Shown here piece by piece: positions 9,847 to 16,715 of a DNA stretch of 64,000 nucleotides. The position numbers and the translations under genes are program-made. Positions within the stretch are counted from its first letter, which is position 1. Each line of letters opens with the position of its first letter. The notes beneath the pieces are model-generated. The model was not told where the DNA came from, searched no databases, and was given only the letters and a program-made list of their open reading frames with translations. The DNA comes from Flagellimonas sp. HMM57. GTDB lineage: Bacteria > Bacteroidota > Bacteroidia > Flavobacteriales > Flavobacteriaceae. The stretch is from NCBI RefSeq assembly GCF_021390175.1, contig NZ_CP090004.1, positions 806,001-870,000 on the forward strand, written 5' to 3'.

Positions 9847-10476
9847 ATGAGCTTAGTACGATTAAAAATAAAGGGGATATCTTATAGCCAGACACAAAAT
9901 GGTGCATATGCCCTTATTTTAAATGAAGTTGATGGGGATAGAAAACTCCCAATTGTTATCGGTGCTTTTGAAGCGCAATCCATAGCAATTGCATTGGAAA
10001 AAGAAATAAAACCTCCAAGGCCTCTTACGCATGATCTTTTCAAGAATTTTGCAGATCGTTTTGCCATTGTGGTAAAACAGGTCATCATTCATAAACTTGT
10101 GGACGGCGTATTCTATTCAAGTATTATTTGTGAGCGAGATAAGGTAGAGGAAATCGTAGATGCACGTACGAGCGATGCAATTGCATTGGCCTTGCGATTC
10201 GATGCACCCATCTTCACTTACAAGACTATTTTAGATAAGGCGGGAATCTTCTTGAAATTCTCCTCAAAAGAAAACGAAGATAATGATGATGATAGCATTG
10301 TAGTGGACGAAATACTACAGGAAGGTGAAACTGTGGAAATTGAATCCGGGGCATCATCACAAGGATATCGGGAGCTTACATTGGAAGAACTCCACAAAGA
10401 ACTGGACAAAGCAGTTGCCAACGAAGACTACGAAAAGGCTGCAAAAGTAAGGGACGAAATATCCAAGCGCAAATAG
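9847..10476 (+). CDS. Bifunctional nuclease (DUF151) family protein with UVR motif
   Basis: Residues 1-150 match the DUF151/bifunctional-nuclease fold: LKIKGISYSQTQNGAYALIL, KLPIVIGAFEAQSIAIALE and the DARTSDAIALALRFDAPIF segment. An acidic linker follows (ENEDNDDDS). The last 36 residues (YRELTLEELHKELDKAVANE onward) form a UvrB/UvrC-type interaction helix pair. Nuclease activity has been reported for plant relatives; the role in bacteria is not settled. The gene sits 9 bases before the nucleoside transporter gene, so the two are likely co-transcribed. Confidence 0.88.
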   Translation: MSLVRLKIKGISYSQTQNGAYALILNEVDGDRKLPIVIGAFEAQSIAIALEKEIKPPRPLTHDLFKNFADRFAIVVKQVIIHKLVDGVFYSSIICERDKVEEIVDARTSDAIALALRFDAPIFTYKTILDKAGIFLKFSSKENEDNDDDSIVVDEILQEGETVEIESGASSQGYRELTLEELHKELDKAVANEDYEKAAKVRDEISKRK

Positions 10477-10485
10477 ACCATCTAT

Positions 10486-11991
10486 ATGGGGAATAAAACC
10501 AAAGGTTTTTTACTACTTTTATTATTTGCCAGTATTGCCACTTTTGGTCAAACTATTCTCCCAGCGGATTCGTTGAACGTTGTTGCTGATACTACTATCA
10601 TTGACGATAGTATCCAAAACCAGACACAGGAGATTATACCTAGTCAAGGCTTTTCCCTAAATAGTCTGTGGCGTGGAGTCTTGGGTATGTCGGTATTGAT
10701 TCTTATTGCCTTTCTTTTTAGTTCCAACCGAAAAGCCATCAACTGGAAAACGGTGGGAATTGGACTTTCACTTCAATTGCTCATTGCCATTGGGGTATTG
10801 AAAGTTCCCTTTGTTCAATTTGTATTTGAAAAATTAGGAGGGATTTTCGTTGAAATTTTAGAGTTCACAAAAGCTGGGAGTCAGTTCTTGTTTGAAGGCC
10901 TTGTTAAGGATATGGATACCTTCGGATTTATTTTTGCCTTTCAGGTATTGCCCACCATCATCTTCTTTTCGGCATTGACATCGGTTTTGTATTATCTGGG
11001 CATTATCCAAAAAGTAGTGAAGGCCTTAGCTTGGTTGCTCACCAAGTCTTTGGGCATTTCTGGTGCTGAAAGCCTTTCCATTGCCGGAAACATCTTTTTA
11101 GGTCAGACCGAAGCTCCATTATTGATCAAGGCCTATTTGGAAAAAATGAACCGATCAGAAATCCTTTTGGTGATGATCGGGGGAATGGCCACCGTGGCCG
11201 GAGCAGTATTGGCTGCTTATATTGGATTTCTGGGTGGGGATGACCCCGCATTACGATTGGTTTTTGCAAAACATTTATTGGCTGCGTCGGTAATGGCAGC
11301 GCCCGGAGCTATTGTTATTTCCAAAATTTTATACCCACAGACCGAAAAAGTAAATACCGATGTAAAAGTATCCACAGAAAAAATTGGTGCCAATATTTTG
11401 GATGCCATCGCCAACGGAACTTCAGAGGGTTTGAAATTGGCTCTAAACGTAGGCGCAATGCTATTGGTTTTTATGGCCTTCATTGCTATGGTCAATGGTA
11501 TTTTAGGAGGTATAGCAGGGTTTGATGGAATTGCAATTAAAAAAATCAATTTCCTGTGGCATTTTACTTCCTTAAATGAAATAATAGCTGCCAATACTCC
11601 ATATGAAAGTTTATCCCTAGAGTTTATTCTAGGATACCTTCTTGCTCCGCTCATGTGGATAATAGGAGTATCCAGCGAGGATATGACACTTATGGGGCAA
11701 CTGTTAGGGATTAAGTTGGCCGCTAGTGAGTTTGTGGGCTATATCCAGCTTGCTGAACTAAAAAATATGGCCAGCAGTCTACATTTCACTTATAATAAAT
11801 CTGTGATCATGGCCACGTATATGCTCTGCGGATTTGCCAATTTTGCTTCTATCGGCATCCAGATTGGCGGTATCGGCCCATTGGCCCCCGGTCAACGTAA
11901 AACCCTATCCGAATTTGGCATGAAAGCCGTTTTGGGTGGATCACTGGCTTCACTACTTTCAGCTACCATTGCTGGGATGATTCTTGGATAA
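10486..11991 (+). CDS. nupC: Concentrative nucleoside transporter (CNT/NupC family)
   Basis: The inner-membrane symporter takes up nucleosides with Na+ or H+. The CNT core runs from about residue 65 to the end, with GNIFLGQTEAPLLIKAYLEK, VIMGG-like LVMIGGMATVAGAVLAAYI and the C-terminal gate ANFASIGIQIGGIGPLAPGQ. The 501-residue length exceeds the usual 400 or so because of an N-terminal extension: a signal-like hydrophobic stretch ending FGQ, then a polar Asp/Thr-rich linker (about 22-57). It follows the nuclease-family gene by 9 bases. Confidence 0.92.
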   Translation: MGNKTKGFLLLLLFASIATFGQTILPADSLNVVADTTIIDDSIQNQTQEIIPSQGFSLNSLWRGVLGMSVLILIAFLFSSNRKAINWKTVGIGLSLQLLIAIGVLKVPFVQFVFEKLGGIFVEILEFTKAGSQFLFEGLVKDMDTFGFIFAFQVLPTIIFFSALTSVLYYLGIIQKVVKALAWLLTKSLGISGAESLSIAGNIFLGQTEAPLLIKAYLEKMNRSEILLVMIGGMATVAGAVLAAYIGFLGGDDPALRLVFAKHLLAASVMAAPGAIVISKILYPQTEKVNTDVKVSTEKIGANILDAIANGTSEGLKLALNVGAMLLVFMAFIAMVNGILGGIAGFDGIAIKKINFLWHFTSLNEIIAANTPYESLSLEFILGYLLAPLMWIIGVSSEDMTLMGQLLGIKLAASEFVGYIQLAELKNMASSLHFTYNKSVIMATYMLCGFANFASIGIQIGGIGPLAPGQRKTLSEFGMKAVLGGSLASLLSATIAGMILG

Positions 11992-12106
11992 TTGGGTAAA
12001 GGGTTTTGCTGGGTAAAGGGTGAAGGGTACATGGATCAAAGGCTTTAGGTGAAAGCTTTTTGGATAAAATAAATATCAACCTCTAATTTTTAAAACGATA
12101 ATCGTG

Positions 12107-12466
12107 ATGAGAAATTTTAGAGGGCTTGAGGTTTGGAAAGAAGCAAGGGTATTGGTCAAAAAAATCTACAGCTTGACCGCAACACTTCCAGAAACCGAAA
12201 AATACGGTTTTTCCTCACAGATAAACCGATGTGCAGTTTCCATTCCAGCCAACATTGCCGAAGGTTGTGGAAAAAACTCCAGTAATGATTTTGCAAGATT
12301 TCTTCAAATAAGTTTGGGGTCATCTTATGAACTGGAAACCCACTTGATTCTTTGTGAAGATTTACAATTTATAGCACCAGAACAGACAAAATCCATCATC
12401 AACAGCATCCAACTTTTGCAACGTAGAATCACATCGTTAATAAAATATAATAACACATCTAAATAA
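12107..12466 (+). CDS. Four-helix-bundle protein (23S rRNA intervening-sequence, S23 family)
   Basis: The 119-residue protein has the family landmarks FRGLEVWKEARVLVKKIY, FSSQINRCAVSIPANIAEGC and FLQISLGSSYELETHL. Relatives form pentameric four-helix bundles and occur inside 23S rRNA intervening sequences or as free-standing genes; a function for the free-standing type is not known. The ATG at 12107 follows an in-frame GTG. No rRNA or reverse transcriptase is near. The flanks are low-complexity G/A-rich DNA upstream (11992-12060) and C/T-rich downstream (12470-12505), roughly inverted. Confidence 0.88.
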   Translation: MRNFRGLEVWKEARVLVKKIYSLTATLPETEKYGFSSQINRCAVSIPANIAEGCGKNSSNDFARFLQISLGSSYELETHLILCEDLQFIAPEQTKSIINSIQLLQRRITSLIKYNNTSK

Positions 12467-12508
12467 CGCTTTGACCTTTCCAATTCACCTTTTACCTTTA
12501 ACCTCATT

Positions 12509-13333
12509 ATGAAACAATACCACGACTTACTACACCACGTTTTGGAACACGGGAACCAAAAAGGTGACCGAACGGGAACAGGAACTATTAGCGTTTTTGG
12601 TTATCAAATGCGGTTCGACCTTTCCGAAGGTTTTCCCATGGTGACGACCAAAAAACTACATTTAAAATCCATTGTACATGAACTGTTATGGTTTTTAAAA
12701 GGGGATACCAATGTAGGCTATTTGCAAGAAAACGGCGTGCGTATCTGGAACGAGTGGGCCGATGAAAATGGTGATTTGGGCCCGGTTTACGGACACCAAT
12801 GGCGCAATTGGAACGGTGAGGAAATCGACCAGATCAAGGAAATCGTGGCTACCTTAAAGAGCAACCCCAATAGCCGTAGGATGTTGGTCTCTGCATGGAA
12901 TCCGAGCGTATTGCCCGATACTTCCGTTTCCTTCTCCGAAAATGTGGCGCAAGGCAAAGCTGCTTTGCCCCCGTGCCATGCCTTTTTTCAGTTTTATGTG
13001 GCAGATGGCAAATTGTCCTGCCAATTGTACCAACGTAGTGCGGATATCTTTTTGGGCGTGCCTTTTAATATTGCCTCTTATGCCCTGTTTACGATGATGA
13101 TGGCCCAAGTATGTGGTTACCAACCCGGTGATTTTATACACACCTTTGGTGATGCCCATATCTACAACAACCATATGGAACAGGTGGAACTGCAATTGAG
13201 CCGAGAGCCCAGACCTTTGCCCAAGATGAAACTGAACCCTGTAGTAAAGGATATTTTTGGCTTTACTTTTGATGATTTTGAGTTGGTAGACTATAACCCA
13301 CATCCACATATTAAGGGAGTTGTGGCGATTTAA
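12509..13333 (+). CDS. thyA: Thymidylate synthase
   Basis: It methylates dUMP to dTMP using methylene-tetrahydrofolate and yields dihydrofolate, which DHFR (encoded at about 25.4 kb) recycles. Seen are the [13 protein letters not shown] phosphate-binding loop, the catalytic Cys156 in [30 protein letters not shown] and the C-terminal [10 protein letters not shown]. The 274 residues are close to the classical ThyA length. Confidence 0.98.
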   Translation: MKQYHDLLHHVLEHGNQKGDRTGTGTISVFGYQMRFDLSEGFPMVTTKKLHLKSIVHELLWFLKGDTNVGYLQENGVRIWNEWADENGDLGPVYGHQWRNWNGEEIDQIKEIVATLKSNPNSRRMLVSAWNPSVLPDTSVSFSENVAQGKAALPPCHAFFQFYVADGKLSCQLYQRSADIFLGVPFNIASYALFTMMMAQVCGYQPGDFIHTFGDAHIYNNHMEQVELQLSREPRPLPKMKLNPVVKDIFGFTFDDFELVDYNPHPHIKGVVAI

Positions 13334-13510
13334 TAAAATGAAAGCTATAATTTCTTATTCTCTTTGAATATGTGAATCATTTTTATATCTCACATAAATT
13401 GGTAAACAAATACTTGAATGAGGTACAATCTAACTAAGTATAAAATATTTTCGAAAGCAGCTATCATCAAAATCTCAAAAAGTATTGGATATAAAAATGA
13501 ATACAAGTAA

Positions 13511-13705
13511 TCAATTTCTCAAAACACCAACCACCCCTCTCATCGCTGCCACCACATTTTGGACATCTTTCTTTTCAAAAGCATCTTCCTCTAAATAGAA
13601 AAGCATTTCAATTCCTAAATCCAGTACATCTGAAAATTGTGAAGCTGTACCATAGCTTTCTTTGATTAAACTCTCCAATTGCCTTATCTGTTTTTCTTTT
13701 AGCAT
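13511..13705 (-). CDS. Small hypothetical protein divergent from an XRE regulator
   Basis: The 64-residue product (MLKEKQIRQLESLIKESYG to the end GVVGVLRN) looks alpha-helical and charged, with no family recognised. The open frame extends further upstream, but that would run through the neighbouring regulator; ATG at 13705 leaves a 54-base divergent intergenic region. A 12-bp palindrome touches its start codon, suggesting control by the neighbouring HTH protein. Confidence 0.5.
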   Translation of the reverse strand: MLKEKQIRQLESLIKESYGTASQFSDVLDLGIEMLFYLEEDAFEKKDVQNVVAAMRGVVGVLRN

Positions 13706-13717
13706 TATAGTACTATA
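13706..13717. promoter_or_regulatory. Palindrome between divergent small gene and XRE regulator
   Basis: TATAGTACTATA is a perfect 12-bp palindrome immediately upstream of the minus-strand ATG at 13705 and 42 bases before the regulator. It is a candidate operator; the AT-rich composition lowers certainty. Confidence 0.4.
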
Positions 13718-13759
13718 TATAGGTCTATAAATGTAAACAAAAAATGTCATTTTGGCCCC

Positions 13760-13984
13760 ATGACAAAAATTAGAGATGATAACTATCTGAAAAGCCTTGG
13801 TAAAAGAATTAAGGATATCAGAACCCAAAAAAACATCTCGACCTATGAACTTTCCTATGAATCAAATGTGTCCCGTAGTCAAATAAACTCAATTGAAAAA
13901 GGAACCATCAATACAACGATTAGTACTTTAAAGGCAATTGCTACTGCCCTAGACATAGAACTTAAAGATTTGTTTGATTTCTAA
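13760..13984 (+). CDS. XRE-family (Cro/CI-type) HTH regulator
   Basis: The 74-residue protein is almost entirely one HTH domain: LGKRIKDIRTQKNISTYELS, VSRSQINSIEKGTINTTIST then LKAIATALDIELKDLF. Stand-alone regulators of this size usually repress their own and a divergent promoter. It sits at the left end of an accessory stretch, 77 bases before a toxin-antitoxin pair. Confidence 0.85.
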   Translation: MTKIRDDNYLKSLGKRIKDIRTQKNISTYELSYESNVSRSQINSIEKGTINTTISTLKAIATALDIELKDLFDF

Positions 13985-14031
13985 AGGGTATTACCCATTT
14001 ATAATAGATAAAAGCTTTCAACAAAAAATCT

Positions 14032-14055
14032 TAAATTTGTATCCAAATAGATACA
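14032..14055 (+). promoter_or_regulatory. Promoter -7 box and inverted-repeat operator of toxin-antitoxin genes
   Basis: TAAATTTG (14032-14039) matches TAnnTTTG and overlaps an inverted repeat TGTATC-N6-GATACA (14038-14055) that ends 6 bases before the toxin ATG. Such a position fits autorepression by the antitoxin or toxin-antitoxin complex. No clear -33 TTG is present. Confidence 0.5.
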
Positions 14056-14061
14056 CACTGA

Positions 14062-14367
14062 ATGTTCTTTATTGAGAAAACAATTGAATTTGACAAGTGG
14101 TTTAGAAAACTAAAAAAACTGAAAGCCAAGTCAAAAATATTGTTCAGAATTCAAAAGATTCAAAGCAACGGACATTTTGGAGATTGTAAAGCTGTTGGTG
14201 ATGGAATTCGAGAAAAAGGGGTAAATTTTGCTAAAGGCTATCGTGTTTACTTCAAAGAGAAAAAGGGGAAAATAGTTATTTTACTTATTGGAGGAGATAA
14301 ATCCACACAGCAAAAGGACATCTTGAAAGCAAAAGATATTTGGAAAAACTTAATAGATAAAAAATGA
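14062..14367 (+). CDS. HigB/RelE-type toxin (addiction module killer protein)
   Basis: The 101-residue basic protein resembles the addiction-module killer family (COG3657 type): FIEKTIEFDKWFRKLKKLKA, GHFGDCKAVGDGIREKGVNF, then GYRVYFKEKKGKIVILLIGG and the closing DKSTQQKDILKAKDIWK. Related toxins are mRNA interferases acting on the ribosome. It is unusual among classic relBE loci in that the toxin comes first, as in higBA. Its TGA stop overlaps the antitoxin ATG by 4 bases. Confidence 0.9.
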   Translation: MFFIEKTIEFDKWFRKLKKLKAKSKILFRIQKIQSNGHFGDCKAVGDGIREKGVNFAKGYRVYFKEKKGKIVILLIGGDKSTQQKDILKAKDIWKNLIDKK

Positions 14368-14648
14368 AAACCTCAAAATTTGATATAGCAGATTATCTGG
14401 ACAGTAAAGAAATGATTGCCGAATACTTGAACACGGTTTTGGAGGAAGGCGATAACGCAGATATAATCAATGCCATCGGACATGTTGCTAAGGCAATAGG
14501 AATGACCAAAATATCCGAAGAAACTGGATTGAGCAGACCCAGTCTCTACAAAGCTTTATCGGATGGGGCCAAACCTCAATTTGCAACGGTAATAAAGGTT
14601 TTGAAAGCTATTGGGGGGAAAATTCAAGTAAACCCTATATCTTCATGA
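14364..14648 (+). CDS. Antitoxin, HTH prophage-protein type (HigA-like)
   Basis: The 94-residue product matches the addiction-module antidote family (COG3636): FDIADYLDSKEMIAEYLNTV followed by an HTH around ISEETGLSRPSLYKALSDGA and the closing VLKAIGGKIQV. It should neutralise the preceding toxin and bind the promoter. Its end overlaps the ATG of the next lipoprotein gene by 4 bases (ATGA), so translation of all three genes appears coupled. Confidence 0.9.
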   Translation: MKTSKFDIADYLDSKEMIAEYLNTVLEEGDNADIINAIGHVAKAIGMTKISEETGLSRPSLYKALSDGAKPQFATVIKVLKAIGGKIQVNPISS

Positions 14649-15181
14649 GTAAATTTAATACAGCGTTTATTATAAAAATGTCGATTTACATATTAACCCT
14701 GTTGAGCATCGCCGTCAGCTGCAAACAGGCGGAAACAAAAAATTCCACTGAACTAGCAGATGAAGTAACTATCATTGCCCAAGAGAAAGAGGCCATTTTG
14801 AAAACACTGAACAACGAGACCAAAGCTGCCTTTCAAAGAGACTACGACGCTTGGCAAGAAAATTGGGTTCATGACCCTGATATCACTAAGATATACCTTG
14901 ACTTTCCGGAAAATACACTTTCCGAATCCGTGGGTTGGGAGGAAATTAGCGGATTTGTAAAAACTTTTTTTAAGGAAAATCCAGAACCAGAACCCGTTCC
15001 AAAATTATTGGATAGTATTGACGTGCGGCTATACGGAAACGGTGCATGGGTCACCTATGAGCAGCAAGATTCGCTACGTGGGCGCAAACGTGAGACCCGA
15101 CTCATGGAAAAAGTGAACGGCGAATGGAAAATTGCAGGCATGCAAACTACCATTTATGGGTTTGAGAAAATCAAGGAATAA
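14645..15181 (+). CDS. Lipoprotein, probably NTF2/SnoaL-like fold
   Basis: The product has a hydrophobic N-terminus ending in the lipobox SIAVSC, then a body with KAAFQRDYDAWQENWVHD, GWEEISGFVKTFF and the closing VNGEWKIAGMQTTIYGFE, which looks like a DUF4440/SnoaL-type domain. The ATG at 14645 overlaps the antitoxin stop; a second ATG at 14678 would give a tighter signal peptide with Cys at residue 15, and I cannot choose firmly. The coupling to a toxin-antitoxin pair is odd for a lipoprotein of this type. Confidence 0.7.
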   Translation: MSKFNTAFIIKMSIYILTLLSIAVSCKQAETKNSTELADEVTIIAQEKEAILKTLNNETKAAFQRDYDAWQENWVHDPDITKIYLDFPENTLSESVGWEEISGFVKTFFKENPEPEPVPKLLDSIDVRLYGNGAWVTYEQQDSLRGRKRETRLMEKVNGEWKIAGMQTTIYGFEKIKE

Positions 15182-15268
15182 CCTGATCAAATCTCATATC
15201 CAAACCATTTTTACATTGTGGTCTTACAACAGCGAACTTAGGGAACGGATAAAGAAAAAAGAAACATC

Positions 15269-15769
15269 ATGAACACAAAAGCAACAGTATTGTTATTATT
15301 TCTTTTTATTGCAAACAGCTATTCACAAGAACCTTACAAAAAATTACCATTTGCCAAAAACAAATGTGCCACTACAATCATTGGAAATGATATCATTGCG
15401 AATGAAAGCATCATTGAAACTGAAGATAGTTCGATAACGGAAATAAGTGTACTAAAATATAAAGGACATGAAGAAGTACAAGATTTATATAATTTGACCG
15501 AACATGGCATGGTATTTATAAGGATGACCAAAAAACTTGAAGTCAAAACCCAAAAGGAATTAAATCAGTTTTTTGGACTTCCTACAACTAATGAAATCTA
15601 CGTAGATGGCTATTTGTTGGAAAAGCAAAAATTTAAAATAGCAGTTGATTGTATTGTTGAAATTGAGTTAGTTGAGCCAAATCTTGAAAATCAGTTAAAA
15701 AGCAAAACCATAAATGTTTGGACACTTAACAAAGAAGGCCGATTGAAAGGTTGCTACTCAAATAATTGA
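15269..15769 (+). CDS. Hypothetical exported protein
   Basis: The 166 residues start with a signal peptide (KATVLLLFLFIANSYSQ). The rest is unrecognised; it carries LYNLTEHGMVFIRMTKKLE and EIYVDGYLLEKQKFKIAVDC, the latter resembling short beta-hairpin stretches in Bacteroidota secreted proteins. It is 87 bases after the lipoprotein gene and 62 bases before the cupin gene. Confidence 0.6.
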   Translation: MNTKATVLLLFLFIANSYSQEPYKKLPFAKNKCATTIIGNDIIANESIIETEDSSITEISVLKYKGHEEVQDLYNLTEHGMVFIRMTKKLEVKTQKELNQFFGLPTTNEIYVDGYLLEKQKFKIAVDCIVEIELVEPNLENQLKSKTINVWTLNKEGRLKGCYSNN

Positions 15770-15831
15770 AAGAAAATCAGTATCCTTCTGAAGCGAAAAT
15801 CTACTCGCCAAAGAAACAACAACCAAAAAAA

Positions 15832-16188
15832 ATGAAAACAACTAAAGAAAATAGTGAACACTATACTTGGGGAGATGGTTGTAGCGGATGGCATTTGGTA
15901 AAATCCCAAAGTTTGAGTGTTATAGAGGAATTGATGCCTCCGGGCACATCGGAACAAAAACACTATCATGAGTTTTCGCAACAATTCTTTAGAATATTAA
16001 AGGGAACTGCCACTTTTGAAATTGAAGATAGCATCATAGAAGTTGAAGCAGGAAACGGTATACACATTCCACCAAAAACAAAGCATTGTATTAAAAATGA
16101 CCAACCAGAAAATCTGGAATTTCTGGTCATTTCCGAGCCAACGACCCGAGGCGATAGACACGAAGAACCTTTTGCACAAGAATTTTAA
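15832..16188 (+). CDS. Cupin-domain protein
   Basis: The 118-residue protein is a single cupin: EQKHYHEFSQQFFRILKGTA carries the first metal motif with HxH, and GNGIHIPPKTKHCIKND the second with a His. The fold likely binds a divalent metal; the substrate is unknown. The frame extends upstream to a TTG at 15766, but the ATG at 15832, preceded by an A-rich leader, gives the expected N-terminus. The next gene starts one base after its stop, so they form an operon. Confidence 0.85.
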   Translation: MKTTKENSEHYTWGDGCSGWHLVKSQSLSVIEELMPPGTSEQKHYHEFSQQFFRILKGTATFEIEDSIIEVEAGNGIHIPPKTKHCIKNDQPENLEFLVISEPTTRGDRHEEPFAQEF

Positions 16189-16189
16189 A

Positions 16190-16612
16190 ATGAAAACTAT
16201 TTCCTGGAAAATACATCTAATTGCCAACCCCAAAAGGATTTTTGATTTACTGACCACTCCCGAAGGCAGAAAAAGTTTTTGGGCCGAAAGCGCAGAAGAA
16301 AATAATGGCACTATACATTTTGTTTTCCCTAATGGAGAAACTTATGATAGTAAGATTTTAAAAATCAATCCTAATGAGGAATTTCACATCGACTACTTTG
16401 ATTCGCTTGTAAAGTTTAACATTGAACCTATTGAAAATAGAGGCTCTGATTTGTCATTGATCAATGAAGCAGTATCTGAAAACGATTACAACGAAGTGCA
16501 TGCCGGATGGGTTTCGGTTCTTATGAACTTAAAAGCTGTTGCCGACTTTAATCGTGATTTAAGAAATCATGATCCTAAAAGAACCTGGAATCAAGGCTAT
16601 GTGGACAATTGA
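16190..16612 (+). CDS. SRPBCC (AHSA1-like) domain protein
   Basis: The 140-residue protein reads as one helix-grip domain: HLIANPKRIFDLLTTPEGRK, FWAESAEENNGTIHFVFPNG, and the long C-terminal helix GWVSVLMNLKAVADFNRDL. This family binds small hydrophobic ligands; the specific ligand is unknown. The open frame runs upstream inside the cupin gene, but MKTISWKIH at 16190 is the domain-proper start, one base after the cupin stop. Confidence 0.82.
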   Translation: MKTISWKIHLIANPKRIFDLLTTPEGRKSFWAESAEENNGTIHFVFPNGETYDSKILKINPNEEFHIDYFDSLVKFNIEPIENRGSDLSLINEAVSENDYNEVHAGWVSVLMNLKAVADFNRDLRNHDPKRTWNQGYVDN

Positions 16613-16635
16613 AGAAATGACTAATAATAAAAAAG

Positions 16636-16670
16636 AAAAACACCCAAGCTTTCACTTGGGTGTTCTCTTA
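16636..16670 (-). terminator. Terminator of the repeat lipoprotein gene (possibly bidirectional)
   Basis: CACCCAAG (16641-16648) pairs with CTTGGGTG (16655-16662); the A-rich flank at 16631-16640 gives a U tract on the minus strand. It lies between convergent genes. Confidence 0.7.
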
Positions 16671-16715
16671 GAAACAATTAAACAAAAAACCACTCATTTT
16701 CTTTTTCATACTTGT

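Noticed and set aside
12104..12106. GTG start of the four-helix-bundle gene
   Set aside because: An ATG follows directly and fits the family N-terminus.
13760..14648. Prophage from XRE and 'prophage-type' antitoxin genes
   Set aside because: No integrase, structural phage gene or att-like repeat is near; a toxin-antitoxin locus explains the pattern.
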